Positions 34,276-40,302 of a stretch of 40,302 nucleotides of DNA are shown piece after piece. A program made the position numbers and the translations under genes. The notes beneath the pieces are model-generated. The model ran no database searches and was not told the origin of the DNA. It saw only the letters and a list, made by a program, of their open reading frames with translations. The stretch covers positions 1 to 40,302 of the forward strand of contig CAZSOQ010000012.1 of the NCBI GenBank assembly GCA_964608495.1, read 5' to 3'. Within the stretch, counting starts at the first letter, position 1, and every line of letters begins with the position of its first letter. Origin of the DNA: JAKORR01 sp964608495. GTDB lineage: Bacteria > Armatimonadota > Zipacnadia > Zipacnadales > FEN-943.

Positions 34276-34313
34276 AGCTCGTGACCTCCGTGCCGCGGTC
34301 AGCCCCGCACTTG

Positions 34314-34338
34314 GCCCCCGGCGCCCCGGGCCGGGGGC
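34314..34338 (-). terminator. 9-bp GC hairpin immediately after the AraM-like gene
   Basis: GCCCCCGGC (34314-34322) pairs with GCCGGGGGC (34330-34338) around a 7-nt loop, starting 3 bp after the TAG of the AraM-like gene on the minus strand. No T-tract follows. In an operon this could stabilise the upstream mRNA end or act as a partial terminator before the GH20-like gene, whose start is about 40 bp further on. Confidence 0.45.
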
Positions 34339-34341
34339 TAT

Positions 34342-35679
34342 CTACCCCAGCACCCCGCTGAGCTCGAGCGCGCGGGGCGCAAGGTCCTCCAGCACTCCCA
34401 GGTCGGTGGCCAGGTCGAAGACCGTGTAGCGCGAGCGGATGAAGCGCGCGTCGCGGAAGGCCGTGCGCGCCTCGTCGGGGTCGTAGCCGACGGCTCGCAC
34501 CGTGGTGGGCGCGCCGGCTTGGTCGAGCCTGGCGCGGATCCGGTCCAGGCCGCGCTGCAGGGCGTCGAGCTCGTGCCAGAAGGTGTGCCAGGTCGCGGCC
34601 AGGTAGTCGAGGCGGCGCCGCAGCTCGCCGTCCTGGGGACGCTTGGCGCGATACTCCGCCAGGGCAGGCTCCGCGAGGGAGCCGAGCCGCTCGCGGATCG
34701 CCCGCGCCTCGGCCTCCCAGGAGGGCCTGGCCCGCAGGACCTGCTCGGTCCGCGCGGCGTCGGGGCGCGGCACATCGCGTAGCAGGCGCCAGAGGGCCGC
34801 GGTCATCAGCGTGCCCAGGCCGGCCTGAGCGCCGTGCAGGGCGTGGGGCCGGCCGTCCTCGAGGCGGCGCATGTCCCAGACGTGGGAGATGAGGTGCTCG
34901 CCGCCCGAGGCGGGCGAGGACGAGCCCGCGATGGCCATGGAGATGCCCGACAGGATGAGGCCGGCGATGAGCAGGGCGACGGCCTCGGGGTCGCCCTGGC
35001 CGATGCGCGCGGCCTGGGCGCCGCAGGCCGCCTCGGCGTGAGCCGCCAGCTCCGCGCAGAAGGGGCAGAAGTAGTCGCCCAGGATGAGACTGGAGGCGCG
35101 CCAGTCGGCCGTGCTGCTGGGCTTGCTCATGAGGTCGGCGAAGCCCGCGACGGTCAGGTCGCGGGGCGCGGCAGCGAGGACGTCGAGGTCGGCGACGACC
35201 CATACGGGGGGCGTCGCGGGGAGCGTTCGCTTGAGGCCGTCGGCGTAGATGGCGGCGATGGCTGAGGTGTAGCCGTTCATGGACGCGGCCGTGGCGACGA
35301 CGCCGCAGGGGATCCCCGCCTGCGCCGAGGCGAGCTTGACGAGGTCGGTCACCGTGCCAGCGCCGACGGCTATCGCCGCCGCGTAGGTGCCGTCCAAGCG
35401 CTCGCGCACCTGGGTCACGTGGCTCTCGTCGCCGACGGGCACGTCGGTCCGCGCGCCGAGGACCTGCAGGTCGGCGGGCAGGTCGGGCACGAGGAGCGCC
35501 AGGAGCTCGTCGGCTGCGGCAGCCTGCGTGTTGGTGTCCGCCACCACGAGCAGCCGGCCAGGCGGGAAGTGGCGCTCGACCAGGTCGGGCACTCGCCTCA
35601 GGCCCTGCCTTTCGATGACCACCGCGCGAGTGAGCACCCGGTGGGTGCGCCCGCAGGCGCACTCGTGCTCGCGGCCCAC
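34342..35679 (-). CDS. sn-glycerol-1-phosphate dehydrogenase-like protein (AraM/EgsA group)
   Basis: This 445-residue member of the iron-type alcohol-dehydrogenase superfamily has an N-terminal E-C-A-C-G-R-T-H, a version of the C-x-C-G-x-x-H leader seen in bacterial AraM proteins. The NAD-binding site is G-A-G-T-V-T-D (106-112) and T-A-A-S-M-N-G-Y (130-137). Metal ligand candidates are D182, H262/H266 (G-G-E-H-L-I-S-H) and H282 (L-H-G-A-Q). AraM reduces dihydroxyacetone phosphate to glycerol-1-phosphate, used for unusual ether lipids in some bacteria; related members act on other sugar phosphates. The start is GTG at 35679, the only standard start in a frame that stays open upstream, with no good ribosome binding site. 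It lies in the middle of the glycan-enzyme operon, so a sugar-derived substrate is possible. Confidence 0.85.
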   Translation of the reverse strand: MGREHECACGRTHRVLTRAVVIERQGLRRVPDLVERHFPPGRLLVVADTNTQAAAADELLALLVPDLPADLQVLGARTDVPVGDESHVTQVRERLDGTYAAAIAVGAGTVTDLVKLASAQAGIPCGVVATAASMNGYTSAIAAIYADGLKRTLPATPPVWVVADLDVLAAAPRDLTVAGFADLMSKPSSTADWRASSLILGDYFCPFCAELAAHAEAACGAQAARIGQGDPEAVALLIAGLILSGISMAIAGSSSPASGGEHLISHVWDMRRLEDGRPHALHGAQAGLGTLMTAALWRLLRDVPRPDAARTEQVLRARPSWEAEARAIRERLGSLAEPALAEYRAKRPQDGELRRRLDYLAATWHTFWHELDALQRGLDRIRARLDQAGAPTTVRAVGYDPDEARTAFRDARFIRSRYTVFDLATDLGVLEDLAPRALELSGVLG

Positions 35680-35769
35680 TAGGCCGTCAATGGTTCCCTT
35701 GAGCTGGGCTAGGTGCAGCTTGTCCTCGTCCTCTCTTGCCGCCTGCGCTCGACCCGGACGGGCCGACGG

Positions 35770-36642
35770 TCACTCCACGCCCGACGGCAGCATCTCGCTC
35801 ACGACTACGAGCGTGGGCAGGCCGATCGCCGCCGCCTGGAGGAGTGCCAGGTGCGTGAGGCCAGCGGTGTAGTTGGGCCACCCCGTGAGCATCCATGTGG
35901 TGCCGGCGATGACCAGCACCGCCAGCGACCCGAGACATCCCCACGCCGTCACCTGCCCCGCGGGGCGGCCTCCCTCCGGGTCGGCAGGAGGCGGACCCCA
36001 ACGCGGACCCGGCGTGCCATCGGTCTGCGCCCGCCAGGCCTCGATGCGCACCAGGAGCTGGCGCCTGGCCCGCTCCATGTCGGCAATGGTCCTGGCCTCG
36101 CGCGGGGCCAGGGCCAGGGTGCCGTGCTCGGCGGGCCCCAGTCGCCACTGCACCAGCACGCGGGCGGGCTCGGGGCCCGGGCTCGCGTCCACGCTCTGGA
36201 TCGCCTCGCGGGGCAGCGACCAGCGCATGCGGTCGCCCTGGTACGCCAGGGCGTCGCCGGTTGTGGCGAGCATCCCGACGTCCCAGTCCGACTCGCCGTC
36301 CCACAGCAGCACGGCATCGGTGGGGGAGAAGCCGACGAAGACGGCTCCCTCGACGAAGGCCTTGCCCTCCTCGGTCTGCGCCAGCTTCGCGACGACTGCC
36401 GCCCGCACGGCGCGGTTGCCGATCAGCGGGGTCCTGTTCGCCGCCAGCGGGAACAGGACGAGAGTGATCAGCGCGGCCGCGCCCAGCCCGTAGGGATGAA
36501 ACTGGCGCGGCAGGTCGAGCACGACCAGCGCCACAGCCACGAGCACGCTGGGCAGGCTGAGAGCAGCCGCCAGCCCGAGAGCCGCCGCCCATCGCAGCCG
36601 TCGCCTTTGCGCCGCGGGGTAGACGCTGTCGTCCTTGCTCAT
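35770..36642 (-). CDS. Four-segment membrane protein with soluble beta domain
   Basis: The ATG at 36642 overlaps the TGA of the preceding gene (ATGA), indicating translational coupling, and replaces a longer frame that runs through that gene. The 290-residue protein has two membrane helices at the N-terminus (about 17-42, 50-68), a soluble middle part (~80-200) with alternating strands (A-V-F-V-G-F-S-P-T-D-A-V-L-L-W-D, P-R-E-A-I-Q-S-V-D) like a PH-type sandwich, a Pro/Gly-rich linker and two more helices (233-252, 263-282). I do not recognise a family. Its coupling to a ceramidase-like hydrolase suggests a membrane partner for it, but nothing in the sequence proves this. Confidence 0.75.
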   Translation of the reverse strand: MSKDDSVYPAAQRRRLRWAAALGLAAALSLPSVLVAVALVVLDLPRQFHPYGLGAAALITLVLFPLAANRTPLIGNRAVRAAVVAKLAQTEEGKAFVEGAVFVGFSPTDAVLLWDGESDWDVGMLATTGDALAYQGDRMRWSLPREAIQSVDASPGPEPARVLVQWRLGPAEHGTLALAPREARTIADMERARRQLLVRIEAWRAQTDGTPGPRWGPPPADPEGGRPAGQVTAWGCLGSLAVLVIAGTTWMLTGWPNYTAGLTHLALLQAAAIGLPTLVVVSEMLPSGVE

Positions 36643-37928
36643 GGGCCGGCCGCCGCCATCTGCGCCAACAGCTCGCGCGCCGCCTCCACCAGCAGACCCC
36701 CGGTCTCCGGCGCCGAGGCCGCGCTGTCTACCTCGTAGCCGCCCTCCTCGAAGGCCGACGGCGTAGGTATGTAGCCCGGGTTGTCGTTGGACAGCTCCGC
36801 CACCATCACGTGGGAAAGAGGAGCGTCCCTCTTGATGTCCAGCCCGAGCTGGCAGAACACCTCGCCCGGCAGGCCCACGACCGCGGCCGAGCCCACCCTG
36901 AGCGCCTGCACCTCCAGCTCCCGTGGCTCGCCCGCGCGCTCGGCGACCGTCAGGACCCGCATCGCCCGGTGCCTCGTCCACGTGGCGTACTCCACGGACT
37001 CGTCCTCAACCGTCCGCCGGGCGGCGTCTACTTCCTCCTGGGGCCAGGCCCGCCAGGTGGTCCGGACCATCGTGCTCGCCCCGAGCGGCGGGGGGCCGTC
37101 TACGGGCTGCGCGTGCTGCAGCGACCGGAGCAGCTCGCCGGCCAGGACTCGGCCCATCATCGCCGAGTGCTCGTGCCCGCCCTGGGGGCCGCTCGCGGTC
37201 ACGTCTACGTGGTTGATGTCCCCGCAGGTGCCGTTCAGGTACACCACCGACACGGGCTGGGCCAGAGCGTGGGAAAGCGTCTGCCGGAGGTAGCAGGGCA
37301 CATCCGCCGAGACCAGGTGCTGCGCCCCGAGCACGTCCAGATGGCAGGCGAAGCCGGCGATGAGTCCCGCAGGCTGGCCGTCGCGCATCACCCAGAGCCC
37401 GAGCACGTCGGGGTCTATCGGCCCCGCCGGCCGCATGATGTCGGGATTGCCCACGCCCGGGTTCATCCGCACCGAGCCGTCGTTCATCCAGAAGCGCCGG
37501 TTGAAGCTGAGGCGGCTCTCGCTGCCCCGCGTCCACGCCAGCTCGCAGGGGGCCAGGTCGCGCGTCGCCAGAACCAGCGCCGTCGCTATCTTCTCGACCA
37601 CCAGGTCTCGGTAGCGCTCGTCCACCTCGCCGCGATCGGGCCGCAGCTCGGGCCCGGCGTGAGTGTGGGTGCCGTGGACGAGCACGCGGTCGGCCTCGAG
37701 ACCCACCTGCTGGTGAGCCAGCTCGCGGACGCGCTGCACCACGTCCCGCGGCATTCCCAGCAGATCGCAGCTCACCACGGCCAGGCGCTCCTCGTCGGCG
37801 TCCATCACCACCGCGGTCGCCAGCAGCGGGTCATGGATCCCCTGCGCCGGGCGCCGGGCGAAATGCCCCGCTAGAGGAGTCCCCAGCGGGGGCGTCAGGT
37901 CCGCCTTACCGAATCCTGCCTGCAACAT
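36639..37928 (-). CDS. Neutral/alkaline ceramidase-like hydrolase
   Basis: The protein has 429 residues. It shows the neutral/alkaline non-lysosomal ceramidase pattern: G-x-x-K-A-D-L-T-P-P-L-G-T-P-L-A-G at the N-terminus, V-H85-G-T-H88-T-H90-A-G-P (zinc and active-site region), A-C-H196-L-D-V-L-G, and Y-L-N-G-T-C-G-D-I-N. Ceramidases of this family cleave the amide bond of ceramide, but many bacterial members are shorter, lack the C-terminal Ig domain, as here, and have unknown amide substrates. No signal peptide is visible, so the protein may be cytosolic, which argues against extracellular ceramide. The ATG is preceded by GCGAAGG. The stop overlaps the next gene. Confidence 0.8.
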   Translation of the reverse strand: MLQAGFGKADLTPPLGTPLAGHFARRPAQGIHDPLLATAVVMDADEERLAVVSCDLLGMPRDVVQRVRELAHQQVGLEADRVLVHGTHTHAGPELRPDRGEVDERYRDLVVEKIATALVLATRDLAPCELAWTRGSESRLSFNRRFWMNDGSVRMNPGVGNPDIMRPAGPIDPDVLGLWVMRDGQPAGLIAGFACHLDVLGAQHLVSADVPCYLRQTLSHALAQPVSVVYLNGTCGDINHVDVTASGPQGGHEHSAMMGRVLAGELLRSLQHAQPVDGPPPLGASTMVRTTWRAWPQEEVDAARRTVEDESVEYATWTRHRAMRVLTVAERAGEPRELEVQALRVGSAAVVGLPGEVFCQLGLDIKRDAPLSHVMVAELSNDNPGYIPTPSAFEEGGYEVDSAASAPETGGLLVEAARELLAQMAAAGP

Positions 37929-38003
37929 AGACCTTCGCCTCGCCTGCCCTGTGAGCTAGATCCTACCCCCGGCCGCCGGCCGCTGACCCGTGCCTGGCCC
38001 CCC

Positions 38004-40302
38004 TCACTGCCCCTGCAGCGTCTCCAGCTGCGTCAGCAACCGCTGCCTGACGGCGTCCATATCTTCCCACGACCGCGTGTAGTCCTCGAAGCCCCGCACC
38101 GCCTCTTGCGTCACGCGCACCACCCGCCGGTGAGCCTCATCCCGCGCCAGGCCGCGCTTCTCCAGCGCCCGCCGCAGCAGGAACATCAGCTCGCAGTCGT
38201 CCAGCCCGTCACGCTCCGCTTCGTACCGCAGCGAGCTGTTGGCGATGAACCGCCGGCTCGGCCAGCAGATGTACTGGTCCCCCGGCGACTCGAGGCTTGC
38301 CAGCGATATGCTCCAGCGGTTCAGCGCCCAGTGCAGGTAGCCCGACGTGTCGTAGATGAAGTTCAGCCAGTGCAGCACCCGCGGCTTGATCGCCGCGCTG
38401 TCTATCATGCGGTTCGGGTACTTGCCCTGGGGCACCCAGGCCACGTAGAACCAGATCTCGTTCCCCTCAGCCTGCGCCGCCTTGTACTGATCCAGCCACT
38501 GGTTGAAGTAGTTGGTCTGCGGCACCCACACCTCGAGCGCCCCGCGCAGGTCGGGCACGTGGATCGCGTCTATCCGCCGCAGCCTGGGCGCGGCGGCCTT
38601 TACCTTCGCCGCCAGCTCGCGGTAGCTCTCGACATTCACCGGTATCGGCTCGTCGGCGACGTGCACCATACTACGCTCGAGGATGCCCAGAGCCTCGAGC
38701 CGGTCCTGGATCGCGGGCAGCAGCTCGAGCACGTCCACGCGCCGCTCCTCGCCCGTCTCGAGGACGCGCAGGCGCTGCGTGTGCGAGCCCATGGTCGGGC
38801 AGCCCCACTCGCCCGTGGTGCGCGAGCCCATGTGCGAGATGCACAAGCCCGCGTCCACCCCCGCCTCGCGGAAGGTCTGGATGTAGCGGTCGAAGAGGCG
38901 GAAGTCGTGGGACAGGCCGCCGTCGGGAAGCTGCCAGGTGTCCACCAGCGACCAGGGCACCACCACCACGTTCTGGTGGTACTCCCGCATGAGCTGCCCG
39001 CTGCGGAACAGCACCCGCCAGCCGTCTTCCGACAGCCTCTCGACGCCGAACTGCTTGCACGGGTCGGTCCAGGAGTCCCAGTACACGAACTTCAGCGTCA
39101 CTTCCGCCGGGAACTTTACCGGCGACACCCGCAGCGCGATGTCGAAGGGCAGTCGGCCCTCGGCGCTCTCGACCCAGGCGCGGCCGCGATAGGTGCCCGG
39201 CTCGGCGTCGCGCGGCGCTGTGACACGCACGAAGACCGGCTGGCACTGCCCGGCGGGGAGGTCTCGCCACAAGTCGTCGGACAGCTCGTCCGGGTAGTCC
39301 GACGGGCCCTCCCACACCAGCTCCTCCTTCGGCGTCGCCCGCGAGTTCTTCTCGATAGCCACGTAGCTCACGAAGTGGTACGCCAGCCACTCCGGCGCGA
39401 TCTCGGCCTTCCCATCCTCCCTCGCCAGGGGCTCGAAGCGCACCCGCGCGCGGTGCAAGTCGGCCTCGGGCCACAGCAGCACCTGGAAGCCCTCAGCCTC
39501 GCCGCGCAGGGCGCGAAGGCTGAAGCAGGTCTTGCGCTCGGCGGGGGCCGGGGGCTTCGAGTCTCGCGGCAGCTGGGTCGTGGGCACGGCGGTCGTCAAG
39601 GCGCAGGCCACGGCCAGGTCCTGGCGCGGCAGGGCCGGGAGCACGTCGGCCCAGGTGGTTTCGCCCTCGTTGCCCGCCTGATCCTCGGCGCGCACGCCCA
39701 CCCTGTCCACGCCGTCGGGCAGGTCCAGGGTGAGGCTGAGCCAGGGTGCCGTGAAGTATAGCGGCCTGGGGTGGCCATAGAGATCGGCCACGTCCACGCT
39801 CTTGACCACCCGTCCGGCATCCTCGGCGTCCTGGGGGCCGGTGGGCACGCAGAAGTGGAGAGTCTTCACGTCCATGTCCAGCAGGTGCGGTGACCAGGAG
39901 ACACGGACCGTGGCCGCGGCGTCGCGCTGGGCTTCGAGCCATCCGGGCCGGGGCGGCTGGCGGTCCTGCGGGGTAGCCTGGACGGCCGCGCTGATGGGGG
40001 AGGGCTGCGCATCGGCATTGACGGCCCGCGCCGCCACAGTGTAGGGCCGGCCGTTCTGGAGCGACCACACCGTGGCCTTGCCCTCGTCACTGTCGGCCAC
40101 GGCCCTGGGGAGCGGGCGGTCGCCCGGCGCGAAGGGCTCGTCCTGGCAGTAGATGAGCAGGCGCACCGTGCCCTGGGCCAGGTCCGCCGGGTCCCAGGTG
40201 ACCTCGAGGCAGCCATCGCCGCCCGGGGGCGCCTGGGCCTGCACGCGCGGCGCGGTCGGCGCGGGCAGGTCACCGGGCAGGCGCTCGCAGGCGATGTCGT
40301 CG
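38004..40302 (-). CDS. GH123/DUF4091-like N-acetylgalactosaminidase with Fn3-type domains, 5' end outside window
   Basis: The frame runs off the right edge; GTG at 40244 is an internal valine, since codons before it (L-P-A-P-T-A-P-R-V) continue a fibronectin-III-type strand. From the edge inward there are two Fn3-like modules (to about 39600), a beta-sandwich with R-V-R-F-E-P-L and G-T-Y-R-G-R-A-W-V, then the catalytic barrel with V-H-V-A-D-E-P (D codon at 38654), equal to the Asp-Glu pair of GH123 beta-N-acetylgalactosaminidases, and the DUF4091 signature D-Q-Y-I-C-W-P-S ... S-L-R-Y-E-A-E-R-D-G-L-D-D-C-E. GH123 uses substrate-assisted catalysis like GH20, so this gene fits the two GH20 genes downstream. 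The protein is probably secreted, though its signal region is not visible. Confidence 0.85.
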   Translation of the reverse strand, partial: DDIACERLPGDLPAPTAPRVQAQAPPGGDGCLEVTWDPADLAQGTVRLLIYCQDEPFAPGDRPLPRAVADSDEGKATVWSLQNGRPYTVAARAVNADAQPSPISAAVQATPQDRQPPRPGWLEAQRDAAATVRVSWSPHLLDMDVKTLHFCVPTGPQDAEDAGRVVKSVDVADLYGHPRPLYFTAPWLSLTLDLPDGVDRVGVRAEDQAGNEGETTWADVLPALPRQDLAVACALTTAVPTTQLPRDSKPPAPAERKTCFSLRALRGEAEGFQVLLWPEADLHRARVRFEPLAREDGKAEIAPEWLAYHFVSYVAIEKNSRATPKEELVWEGPSDYPDELSDDLWRDLPAGQCQPVFVRVTAPRDAEPGTYRGRAWVESAEGRLPFDIALRVSPVKFPAEVTLKFVYWDSWTDPCKQFGVERLSEDGWRVLFRSGQLMREYHQNVVVVPWSLVDTWQLPDGGLSHDFRLFDRYIQTFREAGVDAGLCISHMGSRTTGEWGCPTMGSHTQRLRVLETGEERRVDVLELLPAIQDRLEALGILERSMVHVADEPIPVNVESYRELAAKVKAAAPRLRRIDAIHVPDLRGALEVWVPQTNYFNQWLDQYKAAQAEGNEIWFYVAWVPQGKYPNRMIDSAAIKPRVLHWLNFIYDTSGYLHWALNRWSISLASLESPGDQYICWPSRRFIANSSLRYEAERDGLDDCELMFLLRRALEKRGLARDEAHRRVVRVTQEAVRGFEDYTRSWEDMDAVRQRLLTQLETLQGQ

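Noticed and set aside
35770..36981. A longer 403-residue version of the membrane protein
   Set aside because: The extra N-terminal part is out of frame with, and overlaps, the ceramidase-like gene; the ATG at 36642 with ATGA coupling and a normal membrane-protein N-terminus is better.
1..40302. Insertion sequences, prophage genes, CRISPR arrays, tRNA or rRNA
   Set aside because: No transposase, integrase, phage structural gene, regular spaced repeats or RNA gene signature was found on either strand.

Overview
The window is 40.3 kb of very GC-rich (about 70% by eye), densely coded bacterial DNA with one 10-base N gap (12115-12124), so it is probably a scaffold from a draft or metagenome assembly. 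Many genes carry a strong GGAGG-type ribosome binding site about 8-9 bases before the start, and several encode very large secreted proteins with typical signal peptides. There is no rRNA, tRNA, CRISPR array or transposase. The gene content (many secreted glycan-active enzymes, DUF2752, neutral-ceramidase-like and DUF4091/GH123 proteins, no SusC/SusD pair) fits a free-living polysaccharide degrader such as a member of Armatimonadota, Planctomycetota or a related lineage. The sequence alone does not settle the phylum.

Layout. (1) 1-2043, plus strand: a TPR membrane protein and a DUF2752 membrane protein. (2) 2056-10229: two divergent giant secreted enzymes with alpha/alpha-barrel catalytic regions, separated by a 245-bp intergenic region holding an 18-bp palindrome; the plus-strand gene is interrupted by an in-frame amber codon at 9378. 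(3) 10262-12094, minus: a cytosolic alpha/alpha-toroid hydrolase or lyase-like protein, next to the N gap and a 14-bp perfect hairpin. (4) 12220-15039, minus: a two-gene unit of a ClpA/C-like double-AAA+ ATPase and a YbjN-fold protein. (5) 15340-21473, plus: two medium-chain dehydrogenases, a large putative glycosidase and an L-arabinose/L-fucose-isomerase-like protein, 60-66 bp apart, likely one operon. (6) 21569-26970, minus: a toroid protein, a small secreted helical protein and a GH42-like glycosidase with a calcium-binding-type repeat. (7) 27293-28021, plus: an amidohydrolase. (8) 28321 to the right edge, minus: a likely 12-kb operon of GH123-like enzyme, neutral-ceramidase-like hydrolase, a coupled membrane protein, a glycerol-1-phosphate-dehydrogenase-like protein, and two GH20 hexosaminidases.

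Working together, the secreted enzymes look like machinery for breaking down complex, probably amino-sugar-containing glycans or glycolipids, while the intracellular dehydrogenases, isomerase and amidohydrolase would process released sugars or derivatives. No transporter or dedicated regulator gene is present in the window. The most unusual single item is the Clp-type ATPase: its second AAA+ ring keeps Walker A but has lost the catalytic Walker B glutamate, the sensor-1 asparagine and the arginine finger, and it is paired with a YbjN-fold protein.
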